From NCBI GenBank assembly GCA_030704615.1, contig CM060733.1, forward strand, positions 33,292,001-33,356,000: a stretch of 64,000 nucleotides of DNA, in the 5' to 3' direction. The translations under genes were made by a program, and so were the position numbers. This DNA is from Takakia lepidozioides. Taxonomy: Eukaryota > Streptophyta > Takakiopsida > Takakiales > Takakiaceae. Of the stretch, positions 23,331-34,322 are shown piece by piece (position 1 is the first letter of the stretch; every line of letters starts with the position of its first letter). The notes beneath the pieces are model-generated. The model was not told the DNA's origin and did no database searches. It worked only from the letters and a program-made list of their open reading frames with translations.

Positions 23331-23963
23331 GCTTCGTTTGGGGCTTCTATTCTAGTAGGGGGTGGATTCATTGTATTTTCACTAGAAGCATTCGTGTCTT
23401 TTTCGAATCGACTGCATGTCCGCCACCACTCCGGGAACCACTTGGTAGTAAACGGGACTACTGGAGAGTCGAAACAGACAAAATTTGAAAAAGCCAAAAT
23501 TGCAAGTGGTTGTAATTACTGCACATGCGACTACAAATTTGCATTCCTAATTCGATTAATGGATAAAGATATTTATTCATTAAAGTGAATATGTAGTCGA
23601 CTCAACGACTCCATGAACCACTGCGCATTCATTGCACCCATGACTCGGCAGCACATTTGCTGATGTGGCTTTCACAAAAAGAGGTAAACAAAATGTGGCC
23701 TTGGGGGAATAAATATTTTAATACATGCTGCCTCCACCTGGCCTGTCTGGCAAGGATGCAAGTGCTGCGTCGGACATGGCGGGACGTGGGAATGCAAATC
23801 CTGACACGGCAAGGCCTTCGTATACTGTGAGCGCGCGTAGTGGCTTCTCAGAACGGTGTGACATCGGGTTCTTGGTCATTCAACATTTACAGAATGTGCT
23901 GGATGGAGGCACGATGGAGCGCACGGAGAGGTAAAGGCTGAAAGCGTTCATTAAGGTTGTGAA
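23331..23963. other. Junction between T2 and T3, no gene recognised
   Basis: No homology to the missing methyltransferase exons and no recognisable motif. Short ORFs here are not convincing. It separates the two inverted copies and probably records a deletion or a partial insertion. Confidence 0.4.
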
Positions 23964-24542
23964 CTACAATTATATCATGTCCAAAACAGTTTTTCGGTAC
24001 GCAGATGGTGTCATGAGAGATTCTGCGATTTGCGCATAGGTGTGATTCCCGTCCCACACAAAGAACATTTTACCCGACATATGGCCGAAGTCTGGATCAC
24101 CCTTCAGCGTTGCCTCGAATTCGTCGTTGCGAGTGTGCCAGTGGGTATCCCAGGTTGACAATTCATCCGCAGTGGGTCCACGAGATTCGTTGTCCTCATT
24201 CTCAAGGGAAACGTAGAAGGCTGGCAAACCTAGACGGTACCCTTCTCGAAATGCGAACTTGAGCTTATCCACATTTCCGGGAAGTGCCTGCCTGACGATG
24301 GGAAGAGAGACCATGCGACAAAGTGGGATTCAAAGAGTCCGCTGGAATACCCTGCTGCCCAGAACTCTGCCAATGCTACTGTGTGTCTCCTCCAACATTG
24401 TATCCGCTGCACTTTGGAATTCCTCCGGAGACATTTCTGCAGGTGGCGGTAGGGGCTGAGCAGCTGGAGCATCCCCAAGTGGAGCTGCACTCTGGGGAAT
24501 CTTTGCGAGCAATTCGGCAATTGCAGAGGCCTCCTCCGGCAT
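23964..24542 (-). pseudogene. T3 copy of the ParB-like exon, truncated
   Basis: Minus-strand remnant of the ParB-methyltransferase gene. It begins after a TGCAG acceptor at 24542 (MPEEASAIAELLAK), continues through EETHSSIGRVLG, shifts frame near 24330 and then reads MVSLPIVRQALPG to KMFFVWDGNH. After DGNH the match is lost (TYAQIAESL) and the rest of the domain and all methyltransferase exons are missing. It is divergent to the T3 transposase across a palindrome array, reproducing the T1 and T2 gene order. Confidence 0.85.
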
Positions 24543-24544
24543 CC

Positions 24545-26340
24545 TGCAGGTAAGTGGAATCCCGGATGGATGGAAATCCGGCGCCGCATTTCCATCCAGC
24601 AGGTAAGTCGGATCGCTGGCGTATGGATATTCGGCGCCGAATTTCCATTCGCCAGGAATTTCGAAACACTGAATTACCTTCCTACAGGTAATTCTGAGCG
24701 TGTCCGATTGATTTTTCGGATTTTTCTTGGAATCCTTCACTGCTAGAGGCAAATCGGAACAGCCTCGGACGGAAATTCGGCGCCGTTTTTCCATTCTGGG
24801 AGGTTTTTACGACTTCCTTTGAGGGGGCCCCGATGGAAATTCGGCGCCGAATTTCCATCTGGGGGATGGTCTCTGTCGGAGAGGTGCCGGCCTCTCCGCC
24901 GCTCTGTTAGATATTCGGTGCCGAATTTCCGTCCGGGGGTTGAAATATGACGGCCAGGTGCTGGCCTCTCCCCCCTCCCCGACTGCATTGGAATGGCCCC
25001 GGATGGAAATTCGGCGCCGTTTTTCCATCTGGGGAAGTTTTTACGACTTCCTTTGAGGGGGCCCCGATGGAAATTCGGCGCCGAATTTCCATCCGGGGAT
25101 GGTCTCTGTCGGAGAGGTGCCGGCCTCTCCGCCGCTCTGTTGGATATTCGGTGCCGAATTTCCGTCCGGGGGTTGAAATATGACGGCCAGGTGCTGGCCT
25201 CTCCCCCCTCCCTGATTGCATTGGAACGGCCCCGGATGGAAATTCGGCGCCGTTTTTCCATCTGGGGAGGTTTTTACGACTTCCTTTGAGGGGGCCCCGA
25301 TGGAAATTCGGCGCCGAATTTTCATCCGGGGGATGGTCTTTGTCGGAGAGGTGCCGGCCTCTCCCTCGCTCTGTTGGATATTCGGTGCCGAATTTCCGTC
25401 CGGGGGTTGAAATATGACGGCCAGGTGCCGGCCTCTCCCCCTCCCCGACTGCATTGGAACGGCCCCGGATTGAAATTCGGCGCCGTTTTTTTCCATCTGG
25501 GGAGGTTTTTATGTCGACCAGTTTTCGGTCTGACCCCCCGACACGACTTCCTTTGGGGGGGGCCGGATGGAAATTCGGCGCCGAATCTCCATCCAAGGGA
25601 TGTTCTCTGTCGCACACGCGCCGGCCTCTGCGCCCAAGGCGACTTCATCCGGGCGTCCCCTGTTGGATATTCGGTGCCGAATTTCCGTCGGGGGGTGTTG
25701 TGACGGCCACGTGCCGGCCTCTCCCCCCTCCCCGACTGCATCCGAACCGCCCCGGATGGAAATTCGGCGCCGTTTTTCCATCTGGGGATGTTTTTATGCC
25801 GGCCAGTTTTCGGCCTCACCCCCCGACACGACTTCCTTTGGGGGGGGGGGCGGATGGAAATTCGGCGCCGAATCTCCATCCAGGGGATGTTCTCTGTCGC
25901 ACACGCGCCGGCCTCTCGACCGAGGCGACTTCATCCGGGCTTCCCCTGTTGTATATTCGGTGCCGAATTTCCGTCCGGGGGTTGTAATGTGAGGGCCAGA
26001 TGGCGGCCTTTCCCCCGAGCCGACTGCATCCGAAAGGCCTCGGATGGAAATTCGGCGCCGTTTTTTCCATCCGCGTAGGTTTTTATGTCGGCCAGTTTTC
26101 GGCCTGACCCCCCGACAGGACTTCCTTTGGGGGGATCCGAATGGAAATTCGGCGCTGAATTTCCGTCCGGGGATGTTCTCTGTCGGACAGGTGCCGGCAT
26201 CTCTGCCCCAGACGACTTCATCCGTGCGGCCCCTGTTGGATATTGGGTGCCGAATTTCCATTCGGGGGTAGTAATGTGACGGCATGGTGCCGGCTTCTCC
26301 CCTTCAGCCGTCATCATCCGGACGGCCCCCACTTTCTGAC
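24545..26340. repeat. T3 intergenic palindrome array, inverted relative to T2
   Basis: Same repeat family and same order of sub-blocks as 18640-20255, in opposite orientation. Perfect dyads include GAAATTCGGCGCCGAATTTC at 24836-24855. The units from 24780 to 25500 (about 235 bp each, at least three near-identical) look freshly duplicated; those from 25500 to 26340 are longer, more diverged forms. The first dyads (24565-24660) sit next to, or in an intron of, the ParB-like gene. Confidence 0.9.
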
Positions 26341-26563
26341 TGCATACCGTTGGCAGTTATTGCGCAAAGACCACGGGCCGCATTCCGGAGACAAGGTTCA
26401 TTAACACTCTGACTGTGGATTTTTGAGATAGTTGGCTCCCTGGATTTGGATCAGGCTTCGTCGCTCGGACAAATCGGCACCGCATTCCTTCCCATCGCTG
26501 CATCCCCTTCTACCAGGGAGCTTCCCCGCACGCCATCCTGGCAGTCTTGTGTGCACATCTCCC

Positions 26564-29204
26564 ATGGCGGAAAACCCGAGCGCTACAGTGTACTGCCCTC
26601 CTCACGAGCATAGAGCTTCATTTCCGTGCAGAGGGGACATCTGCCGGGTGATGGAGAAATATCTGTGCATTCGATACCACCTGAAACCGGGGTCGGTTTT
26701 TTTTGGAGGAGGAAAGGAAGGACTCAAACGGCCTTGTTGTCGAGAGTATTGTTGTGCTCCACGATGATTTCGGCGATGGCAGGGAATGGCGAGTTCCACC
26801 ATCGGACAACGTCATATACAGGGCTGTTGGGGACTTCATTTGCCCGCCAAATGCACCTTCTATCCTGGCGCCTTCCACGAAACAATCCGCGAATCAGAGA
26901 GTGGCTACCTCAAAGAGAGAAGTCCGCAACGAAGTAAATCCAGAGCCGAACCCATCCATGAAGACGAGCGAGAACCGGGTTGTTCACAACCTGTCCGACT
27001 CAGACGAGGTCATGGAAGTTCCGAGGTCGTCCTGGAGATCAGGCAAGTCCTCAATGGACGTCAGTGGAGGAGGGAGTCATATTCCCAGCACAAGCACCGC
27101 AGTTCGATCTATTCTTGAAATTCTGCGAGGGCTTCACCTAGAGGGACACCGGTCGGAGCTGGCCGGGCTGGACTACAGCAAGTTCGCAATTAAATCGGTT
27201 ACATGCCTTCCCGCCGACGTCGACGGTAATATCTTCTTTGAGTTCCCTCCTCGGGCGGACTACTCGAGGGCGTCCGGAATGTTGACAGATATGGATAGAA
27301 AACATGACGGTCATCCTTGGTGCGTTACCAAAACCACCAGCATGAAGATGCTCGATGGTGTGCGGGTGCGCTACGTTGTTTGTGCGGGCGCGTTGAGGTG
27401 TTTCTCCCCAACTTGCTTCCACTTTAAATCCAGAGGTCACAGGAACAAGACCGATTGGACAGGCACAGCTCATCAACCATTTCGAGCTCAGGAGAAGGTT
27501 CTGAACTCCACATTTAAGTGTGCGCATTGCAAAGAACCACCACACTGCATGTCTGTTTGTAATGCCAAGCAGTTCTATGTGTTGCACCGTTTCCCTGACC
27601 TCACCCGAGCTTGCATACACGTTGGTTCCCATTGTCACAAATTGGCGAGGGGGAACTCGTGGGAGGCTGCCCACGAGGCAGAGCAGTTCGTTTAGGAAGA
27701 GGTTAAGTTGAGACCGGGTGCCAAACCCAAACAGATACAGCTCCAAGCCGCCCATAAGATGGCATTGGCCAGAATTATGTCGGAAGACGGCTCCGATAGA
27801 GTTCCTCTCGATGAGAAGGAAATGGAGGCATTGCTGGAGTGCACTGATTTTTCCTGGCGTGCCTCCTCTGCGGCACATCTGGTGGACATCCTCACTGCCA
27901 CAACGGAGGACATTGTGAGGTCAATTATGCAGCAATGCAGGTACAACGAGTTCTTGAAAGGGAAACAGTGGGGCTTGGGGCCGGACAGGCAGGAAATGCT
28001 GATGCGGACTGCCTCTAGATCGAAGAATCCTCGGAAGTGGTGGGCGGCCTTGCGAGAGGGCCTTCGGGACACGCCATTGCTGCGAAGAGGCCAACATTTG
28101 GAAGGAGATGTTCATACCCGTCCAGTGAGACGAAGACTTGACGAGGCACCTGGCGGAGAAGAGGATTCATGGCGAGCTGACAAGAATATTCGCACGCTCC
28201 CTCGTGGTCCGGTGATGTTGCCCGAGGAGGTCTCGTCGAGCACCGCAAGTTGCACGTTCAAGATCGCCATCTCCTTTGAGCACAGGGCGCGTGCCCCGGC
28301 AACATAACGAGCCATCTGTAGTAAAGCAGTACAACATTCCTATTGTGGAGACAAGAGTGTCGGAGTCACAGTGGAGAATTGCGAGGACATTGCCGGCATT
28401 TCGAGGGAAGTGCTGCGCCATCCGGGTGGATACGAGAGCACGCTTTGGTGAGATGATTCGGAGGAACCCACACGGTGCTGTACCTGCACCTGTTTCAGCG
28501 GCAGATTTTTGACTCCCACATTTGCTCACGCCACAACGCAGACGTTTTGGTTCTGTAGGCACGACATAATGACTTGTGTATTTGGCAAGCCCCAAGTACG
28601 GGATTCAGGGAATGCCGGAGCCTCCGGGCGTCTGGCCTGTTGCACCGGGTTGCAGCCTCTCTCAGAATGAGGCGGATGCTCTATCTGCAGCAGGATTTCG
28701 AATGGTGCAACGCACAGACATCCCGGCCCACGCATTTCCGGTTCCTCAGACCCAGCCATTGCAGACTGCTCGGTCCAGTAGAGACGGATTGGACAATTCT
28801 GCACATCCCACAATGCGATTCGGAAGAGTGAAGAGACGACACCCTCCCAACAAGTTGAATGAGACTCGGATTGCCAATGCTCTTGGGATGGCTTGCACTA
28901 TTCAGAGCTCCGTGGACGTACCCCCACCCTGCCTTGGGCGTGTGTATCGGATGGCAACGGCCGGCTCGGCTGTACGCGACGATGTATACACAATTACGAT
29001 TGGAGTGGAGCCGACTTGCAATTGTACGGACTTCTCGTGATGGAAGCAAAGAAGGGTTCGAAGTATTATCCGTGCAAGCATCTGTATTACATTTACCTGA
29101 AGAGGTTGAGGATGAACGTGACTATTGATGACTTTATTCATGCACCGGCGTTGAGCGTGAACGAGCTGCACAAACTCCTCCTTAGGGATTCCAGAAATCA
29201 TTGA
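26564..29204 (+). pseudogene. T3 copy of the SWIM transposase, DDE core deleted
   Basis: ATG at 26564 (MAENPSATVYCPP). A long open frame from 26703 to 27695 covers the N-terminal region and first zinc-binding regions. It ends in a TAG replacing the Gln codon found in T2 (AEQLVQEEVK). At about 27845 sequence jumps from LLEC directly to SWRASSAAHL, so the entire RNase H-like catalytic core and the intron (over 900 bp in T2) are gone. The C-terminal part follows with shifts near 28300 and 28510. The SWIM finger is split by a one-base loss near 29038 (CNCTDFS, stop, then YYPCKHLYY); the T5 copy keeps it intact. It ends with TGA at 29204. Confidence 0.9.
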
Positions 29205-29349
29205 TGGGGCAAAGGGAATCCTCCATATGGATATTTTCAATTGCATTTTGCTGTATCAGACTTTTTTTTGCAGTGTAATGAAATGCACCCCAAAACTCCT
29301 GGAATGAGGCAATATTCCATTCAAACTGAGATCCAACAGAAGCAGTTGT

Positions 29350-29780
29350 GGGGCTATTTCTGGAAAAAACGGCGCCGAATTCTCTTTTTGGGGCCGAAAA
29401 ACTGGCTAAGTCCCAAATGCACTGGTACCTGTGTTTGGGAAAATGGCGCCGAATTTCTCTTTTTGGGCCGAAAACTGGCTAAGTCCCAACATGCACTGGT
29501 ACCGTGTCTGGAAAAATGGCGCCGAATTTCTCTTTCTTGGGCCGAAAACTGGCTAAGTCCCAACATGCACTGGTACAGTGTCTGGAAAAATGGCGTCGAA
29601 TTGCCCTTTTTTGCGCCGAAAACTGGCTAAGTCCGAACATGCACTGGAAAAATGGCGCAGAATTACCTGTCACGAGGGGACCTATAGCCGCGGAATTCGG
29701 CACCATTTTGCGCCAGACAGACCTATTACCGCGAAATACGTCTCCGTTTTTTCAGGTTACGTACCCTATTACCGCGAAAT
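29350..29780. repeat. Tandem minisatellite sharing words with the hairpin arrays
   Basis: About four units of roughly 75 bp: ATGGCGCCGAATTTCTC, then GGGCCGAAAACTGGCTAAG, then CCCAACATGCACTGGTAC. These are followed by two GCGGAATTCGGCACC/ACCGCGAAAT blocks. The same words build the long fold-back repeats at 42060-43990. It lies between the T3 transposase stop and the element end, and reappears in part near T5 (62970-63080) and near 38430-38580. Confidence 0.8.
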
Positions 29781-29924
29781 TTGACGCCATATTTGCACAT
29801 GTTGCTGGGAATTGGCATGAGCGGAAGACGAAATATCATGAGCACAACTGTCAAAACTGCAATTTTCCCTTCAAGGGGCCGAATAATATATTTGTTTTTC
29901 CTTACACATTGCATTAAATTATTG

Positions 29925-30019
29925 TTTTTTATTTTCGAAATTTGTACTTCTGCTCATGAAAACCGATTGTCTTACTACTCCGCTCATGCCGCTCATGTCG
30001 CTCATGCTCATGAAATAGC
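29925..30019 (-). repeat. Terminal repeat with CATGAGC motifs (right end of T3)
   Basis: Read inward from 30019 this is GCTATTTCATGAGC, then ATGAGCGACATGAGCGGCATGAGCGGAGTAG and CAATCGGTTTTCATGAGCAG (broken here into blocks). The same end occurs at 38187 and 62744 and, inverted, at 44178. Immediately outside, methyltransferase coding sequence resumes at 30020, so 30019 is an element boundary. Confidence 0.75.
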
Positions 30020-31141
30020 AAACCTCCTCAAGAATGCCATGGCGGACCTCAACTCGTAAGATACTCATACCCTCCCAAGCACGTTCAAAATGCGGTGCCG
30101 CATTTCGGTTTCCAATCTGTTTTGTTTCCGTGCTTCCGTGGACTGAACTGGAGAGTGTGCCTTGCAGGGTGACTAAAAATGTGTATGTGCATACCCACAT
30201 GGCACATATGCTGTACAGGGTGAGGAAAACTGGTCTCACTGATCCGCACATGTTTGCGGAAATGCTGGAGCCCGAGCTCATTCAGAAAGCCGTGGCAAAA
30301 ACTGACCGGACATGGTATCATCTCACTATGGATGGAATGGTGGAGGTGATATACGAAGTAAGTCGTCCTCCCATTTCCCTCTACTCATCCTTCCCCAATT
30401 TTCAATAATCTTTCCACATGAATCGAATGTAACGCTTCTGCATGTTTTTGTTGGCAGTCAAACATCAAGCTGGATTTGGCCCATGCCAAACGCTTCTTCA
30501 TGGAAAGTGAGGGGCAGATCAAAACGTTGCAGTCATTGACTGAGCACTTGAAGGAAGTCGGGGTCAAGTCCAGAACAAAATACAAGTCAAAGCTTGTGAA
30601 GCTGGTGGCCATTGCAGATCTGGCACTTGGAAAGGACTTCATCCCCGAGATTGCAAAACACTATTCTCGGGCCATGCAGCCGACCATGCAGTTAGAGAAA
30701 CTGCATCATCTCTCGACGGCATGTGTTGAGGCGAAAGAGAAGGTAAGGTTTCAATGCACTGAAGTTCCTTCCTAGCAATAGCCACTCTTCTTCCTGCTCC
30801 TGACATTGGATCGGAAATGGCAGACACGGTGGCTGTCGATCTGGAATGCGTCGGAGAGTATAAGGACAATGTGGTCTTTTCCACTCGAAGTTTCCGACCC
30901 TGCAGTGGATGTGTGGCTCAACCGCACGACTTGGTGGTTCCAGGTAATTCAAGGTACTTCCCCATATTTGCTTTTCTGAAATGAATTCCCTGAACTGCTA
31001 CGTGACAATGCATGTGGGAATCGCAGGTAATGACAAATGCGAAGGAGCAAGTCGTAATGCATACAAATTCGTTCGGCTTGTACGTCAAATGGGATGGAAC
31101 ACAGACACTGGAAGACTACGTGACACATTTCAGATGTGCGT
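30020..31141 (+). pseudogene. T4A: ParB-methyltransferase exons 2-5 fragment
   Basis: Begins inside exon 2 (NLLKNAMADLNS, donor GTAAGA at 30056). Exons follow at 30168-30357 (VTKNVYVHTHMAHMLYR to VEVIYE), 30458-30742 (SNIKLDLAHAKRFF to EAKEK), 30824-30943 (TRWLSIWNASE to TTWWFQ) and from 31027 (VMTNAKEQVV to FRCAY). Splice sites are intact, but the frame meets a TAG and homology ends at 31141. The element ending at 30019 cut off its 5' side. Introns contain palindromes of the GAAATGCGG type (near 30092). Nearly identical exons recur in T4B. Confidence 0.85.
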
Positions 31142-31900
31142 ACTAGGACAACCACTAGAAGAGAAACCGGCTTTTTCCACGGCTCTGTCATCTCACACCT
31201 GGCACATTCCACGGCTTTTATCACGGGTCTATACACTGAGCCAAGGTGTGGGTCTAAATATGCCCTAACTGTGGGGTGTCTCACATGTGGTCCACACCCC
31301 AGGCAAGAACGGTGTGAAAACAGCCATGAGCGTGGCAGGGGTTGGCTTAGTTTACATGGCATGTTACACACCTGTGTGAAATGGGAACATACAATTATTT
31401 CCACTGATTGGTGTGTATGGGGAGTTTGAGAATGATGCCCTTGGAAAATGATTATGAACTTCATGTTCATGTTTAGAAATCTGTACGATGGTACTAGCAA
31501 GTGAAGAATACACCCCATTTTCAATCTCTACATTATGAAGTCTACAATGCCCTTGGTGAAATGAGCATGGGGATCGCATTCAAAGGTGGCCCCGTTCCGT
31601 TGCAACCTATGACACAACTAGGACAAATAGGCATAGGCATGATTTACACTTTTTGCCACAAATCACTTGCATCATCCTTACGTTGAACTCCTTGTTTATG
31701 TGACATGCTTGGACTTTGTCATCTCACACATCAAAGAAAAAACCAGAATATTTCGAAAAACTCCTAACCTAAAAATCCTAACCTAAATTTACTAACAAGG
31801 GTTCAAACCAGCCCAATGGTAATATATTTTATTACCATTATCAAGTCGGTCAAGTCATGATACAACCTCAAGGACAATGTGGTGAGGGCATCTTCTTCTT
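31142..31900. other. Spacer between T4A and PPR debris
   Basis: No gene recognised. It starts abruptly where T4A homology ends and contains an imperfect inverted stretch around GTGTGGGTCTAAATATG and GGTCCACACCCC (31240-31300). Probably unrecognised repeat DNA. Confidence 0.4.
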
Positions 31901-31924
31901 TGACCTATTTCAACCTGTTTTGCC

Positions 31925-33410
31925 CTCTCACATCATGTTTGTGTGCATTGCAATGCTTGTGCAAGCCTGGCAACCCTTGAGAAGGGTAAAGAGGTGTATG
32001 GGGATATCATCAAAGCTGGAATTGTACCTAATGTGATTCTAAACACTGCCCTGGCAGCTCTGGAAAAGGGGGAAGGAGGTCCGTGGTGACATCTTCAGAG
32101 CTGGAATTGTACCAAATGTCATTCTGAACAATACCCTAGTGGACATGTATGCAAAATGTGGGTGCATCGGGGATGCAAAGGGAGTGTTCAACACTATGGC
32201 TGAACGAGATGTGGTGTCGTGGAGTGCGATGCTTGCAGGGTATGCACAGTAGGGACGTGGGATGGAGGCTTTGGAGACTTATGAGCAAATGATGGGGGAA
32301 GGGGTCCAGCCCGGCCACATTATGTTTGTATGCATTGCAGCCCTGACAGCCCTGGAGAAGGGCACAGAGGTGCATGGGGATATCATCCAAGCTGGAATTG
32401 TACCTAATGTCATTCGAAACACTGCCCTGGCAACTCTGGAAAAGGGGAAGGAGGTCCATGGTGACACCTTCAGAGCTGGAATGTTACCAAATGTCATTTT
32501 GAACAATACCCTAGTGGACATGTAGGTAAAATGTGGGTGCATCGAGGATGCAAAGGGAGTGTTCAACACTATGGCTGAACGAGATGTGGTGTCGTGGAGT
32601 GCAATGCTTGCAGGGTATGCACAACAGGGACGTGGGATGGAGGCTTTGGAGACCTACGAGCAAATGATGGGGGAAGGGGTTCAGCCCGGCCACATCATGT
32701 TTGTGTGCATTGCAGGCCTGGCAACCCTGATTTAAATCAGACACCTCAACCATACCACAGCTTCTAAAAGAGGATCAAGAGAGGGACTCCATAATGCCTC
32801 TTCTTGCTCTTCTGGGCATGTGAAGATGCTTTGTGAGGCAGGTAGACTGAAAGAGGCTCTACAACCTTTAAACCAAGGAGCATTTCAGTCACATTATCCA
32901 AAGTGGATTCACACCAAGTGTTTTTCTCCTCAACCCCCTTGTGAACATGTATGTTAAGTGCAGGAGCATCATGAATGCACACCGAGTGTTCAACGGAATG
33001 CCTCAACGAACTTTGATCACGTTGAATATAATGTTGGCAGGATTTAACATGGGTGTGGTAGGAATGCTTTGGAGACCTATGAGCAACTGCTACGCGAAGG
33101 GGTGAAGCACCATCATCACATTTGTTTGTAATGCATGTGCAAGCCTGGGAGCTCTGGAAAAGGGCAAAGAGGTCCATGGTGACATCATCAAATCTGGAAT
33201 TGTACCCAATGTCATTCTGAACACTGCCCTGGTGGACTGCATGTATGCCAAATGTGGGTGCATCGAGGATGCAAAGGAAGTGTTTGACAGTATGGCTGAA
33301 CAAGATGTGGTGTCGTGGAGTGCGATGATTGCAGGATATGCATAGCAAGGGCGCGGATGGAGGCTTTGGAGACCTATGAGCAATGATGCGGGAAGGGGTG
33401 ATTCCCCGTG
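31925..33410 (+). pseudogene. Degenerate PLS-type pentatricopeptide repeat (PPR) gene fragments, duplicated
   Basis: Three to four partial copies of the same PPR stretch. Recognisable pieces are ALEKGKEVHGDIIKSGIVPN, MYAKCGCIEDAKEVF and MAEQDVVSWSAMIAGYA, at 31960-32250, 32270-32530, 32530-32735 and 33120-33350. PLS PPR proteins bind organellar RNA in plants. Here stops and shifts occur in every copy (for example TAG after AGYAQ near 32250 and near 33345) and the copies are fused out of register, so no functional protein is expected. The absence of introns is normal for many PPR genes. Confidence 0.85.
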
Positions 33411-34010
33411 GAAAAATAGCTCCAAGAAACCTGCATGGGTAGATGGTCAACTGGAAGCCGCAGCAGCAGCGGCATAATTGATAAAATCAGGGACTTTGAC
33501 ATGATACTGCCAAAGTGACAATAGGAAAGTATCCAGAAATAGGTAATAGAGAGGAGAAGTTGTGGAATGAATAATTTTCTGACCCCAGTCAATGTTGGGA
33601 CAACCGTCTTGGAAGGTAAATGCCTTTGGATTACAGAGTGGGTAGAGATGCAATTGAGAATAGGAACTGGTGTGTGATTGAGTTGGTGTTTGTTTGGCTG
33701 AACAAATCTAGGCTGCCATTGTCAGCTGCTAACAACAATGCAAGGATGTGCATTGATCTGTGCAGAGGCATGGATAGCTGAAGGAGCAGGGATAGAGTGT
33801 TATCCAAGAGGGCCAGATTTCAAGCTCCAGATTACTTATGATTCCCTGTGGAGGGTTAGCTACAAGAAACCTGCATGGGTAGATGGTACATAGTTTGGAG
33901 TGACTTTGACATGATACTGCCAAAGTGACAATAGGAAAGTATCCAGAAACATGTAACAGAGATGAGGAGAAGTTGTGGAATGAATGCTTTTCTGACCGCA
34001 GTCAAGGGTG
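33395..34010. repeat. Direct duplication next to the PPR fragments
   Basis: A block containing AAGAAACCTGCATGGGTAGA, then GACTTTGACATGATACTGCC, AAAGTATCCAGAAA and GAGGAGAAGTTGTGGAATGA occurs at about 33400-33600 and again at about 33840-34010, with a deletion between sub-blocks in the second copy. No coding role seen. Confidence 0.7.
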
Positions 34011-34139
34011 GGACAACCGAGGGAAAAAGGTGAATGTCTATTAGATTACAGAGAGTAGGAGACGCAACTCAGCATAGACACTAAGGCAAACTCTCCTTCC
34101 CATGTGTGTGTTTTGGTATCTGAGCGAATAAATATAATT

Positions 34140-34300
34140 TCTAAAAACATAATTTCAATATTTTGTTATTTAATAATGTTCTCATCCACGCCACTGTCCA
34201 TTTTTCCTATAATAATAATAATAATAATAACAACAATAAATTAAATCCATTAATATTCAAACTTAATATTTGAAAGCAAATAATAATTAATTAATGTGTA
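34140..34300. repeat. AT-rich tract with (AAT)n microsatellite
   Basis: About eight AAT trinucleotides near 34208-34235 within a strongly AT-rich stretch directly before the duplicated methyltransferase exons. It marks the left junction of T4B. Confidence 0.8.
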
Positions 34301-34322
34301 CCACCACACAGGAACGAACACG

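Noticed and set aside
24743-26332. ORFs of 150-236 codons across the T3 array
   Set aside because: Same repeat translation as in the T2 array, on both strands.
24545-26340. CRISPR-like array
   Set aside because: Units are long, palindromic and vary in length, spacers are themselves repeats, there are no cas genes, and the DNA is eukaryotic.
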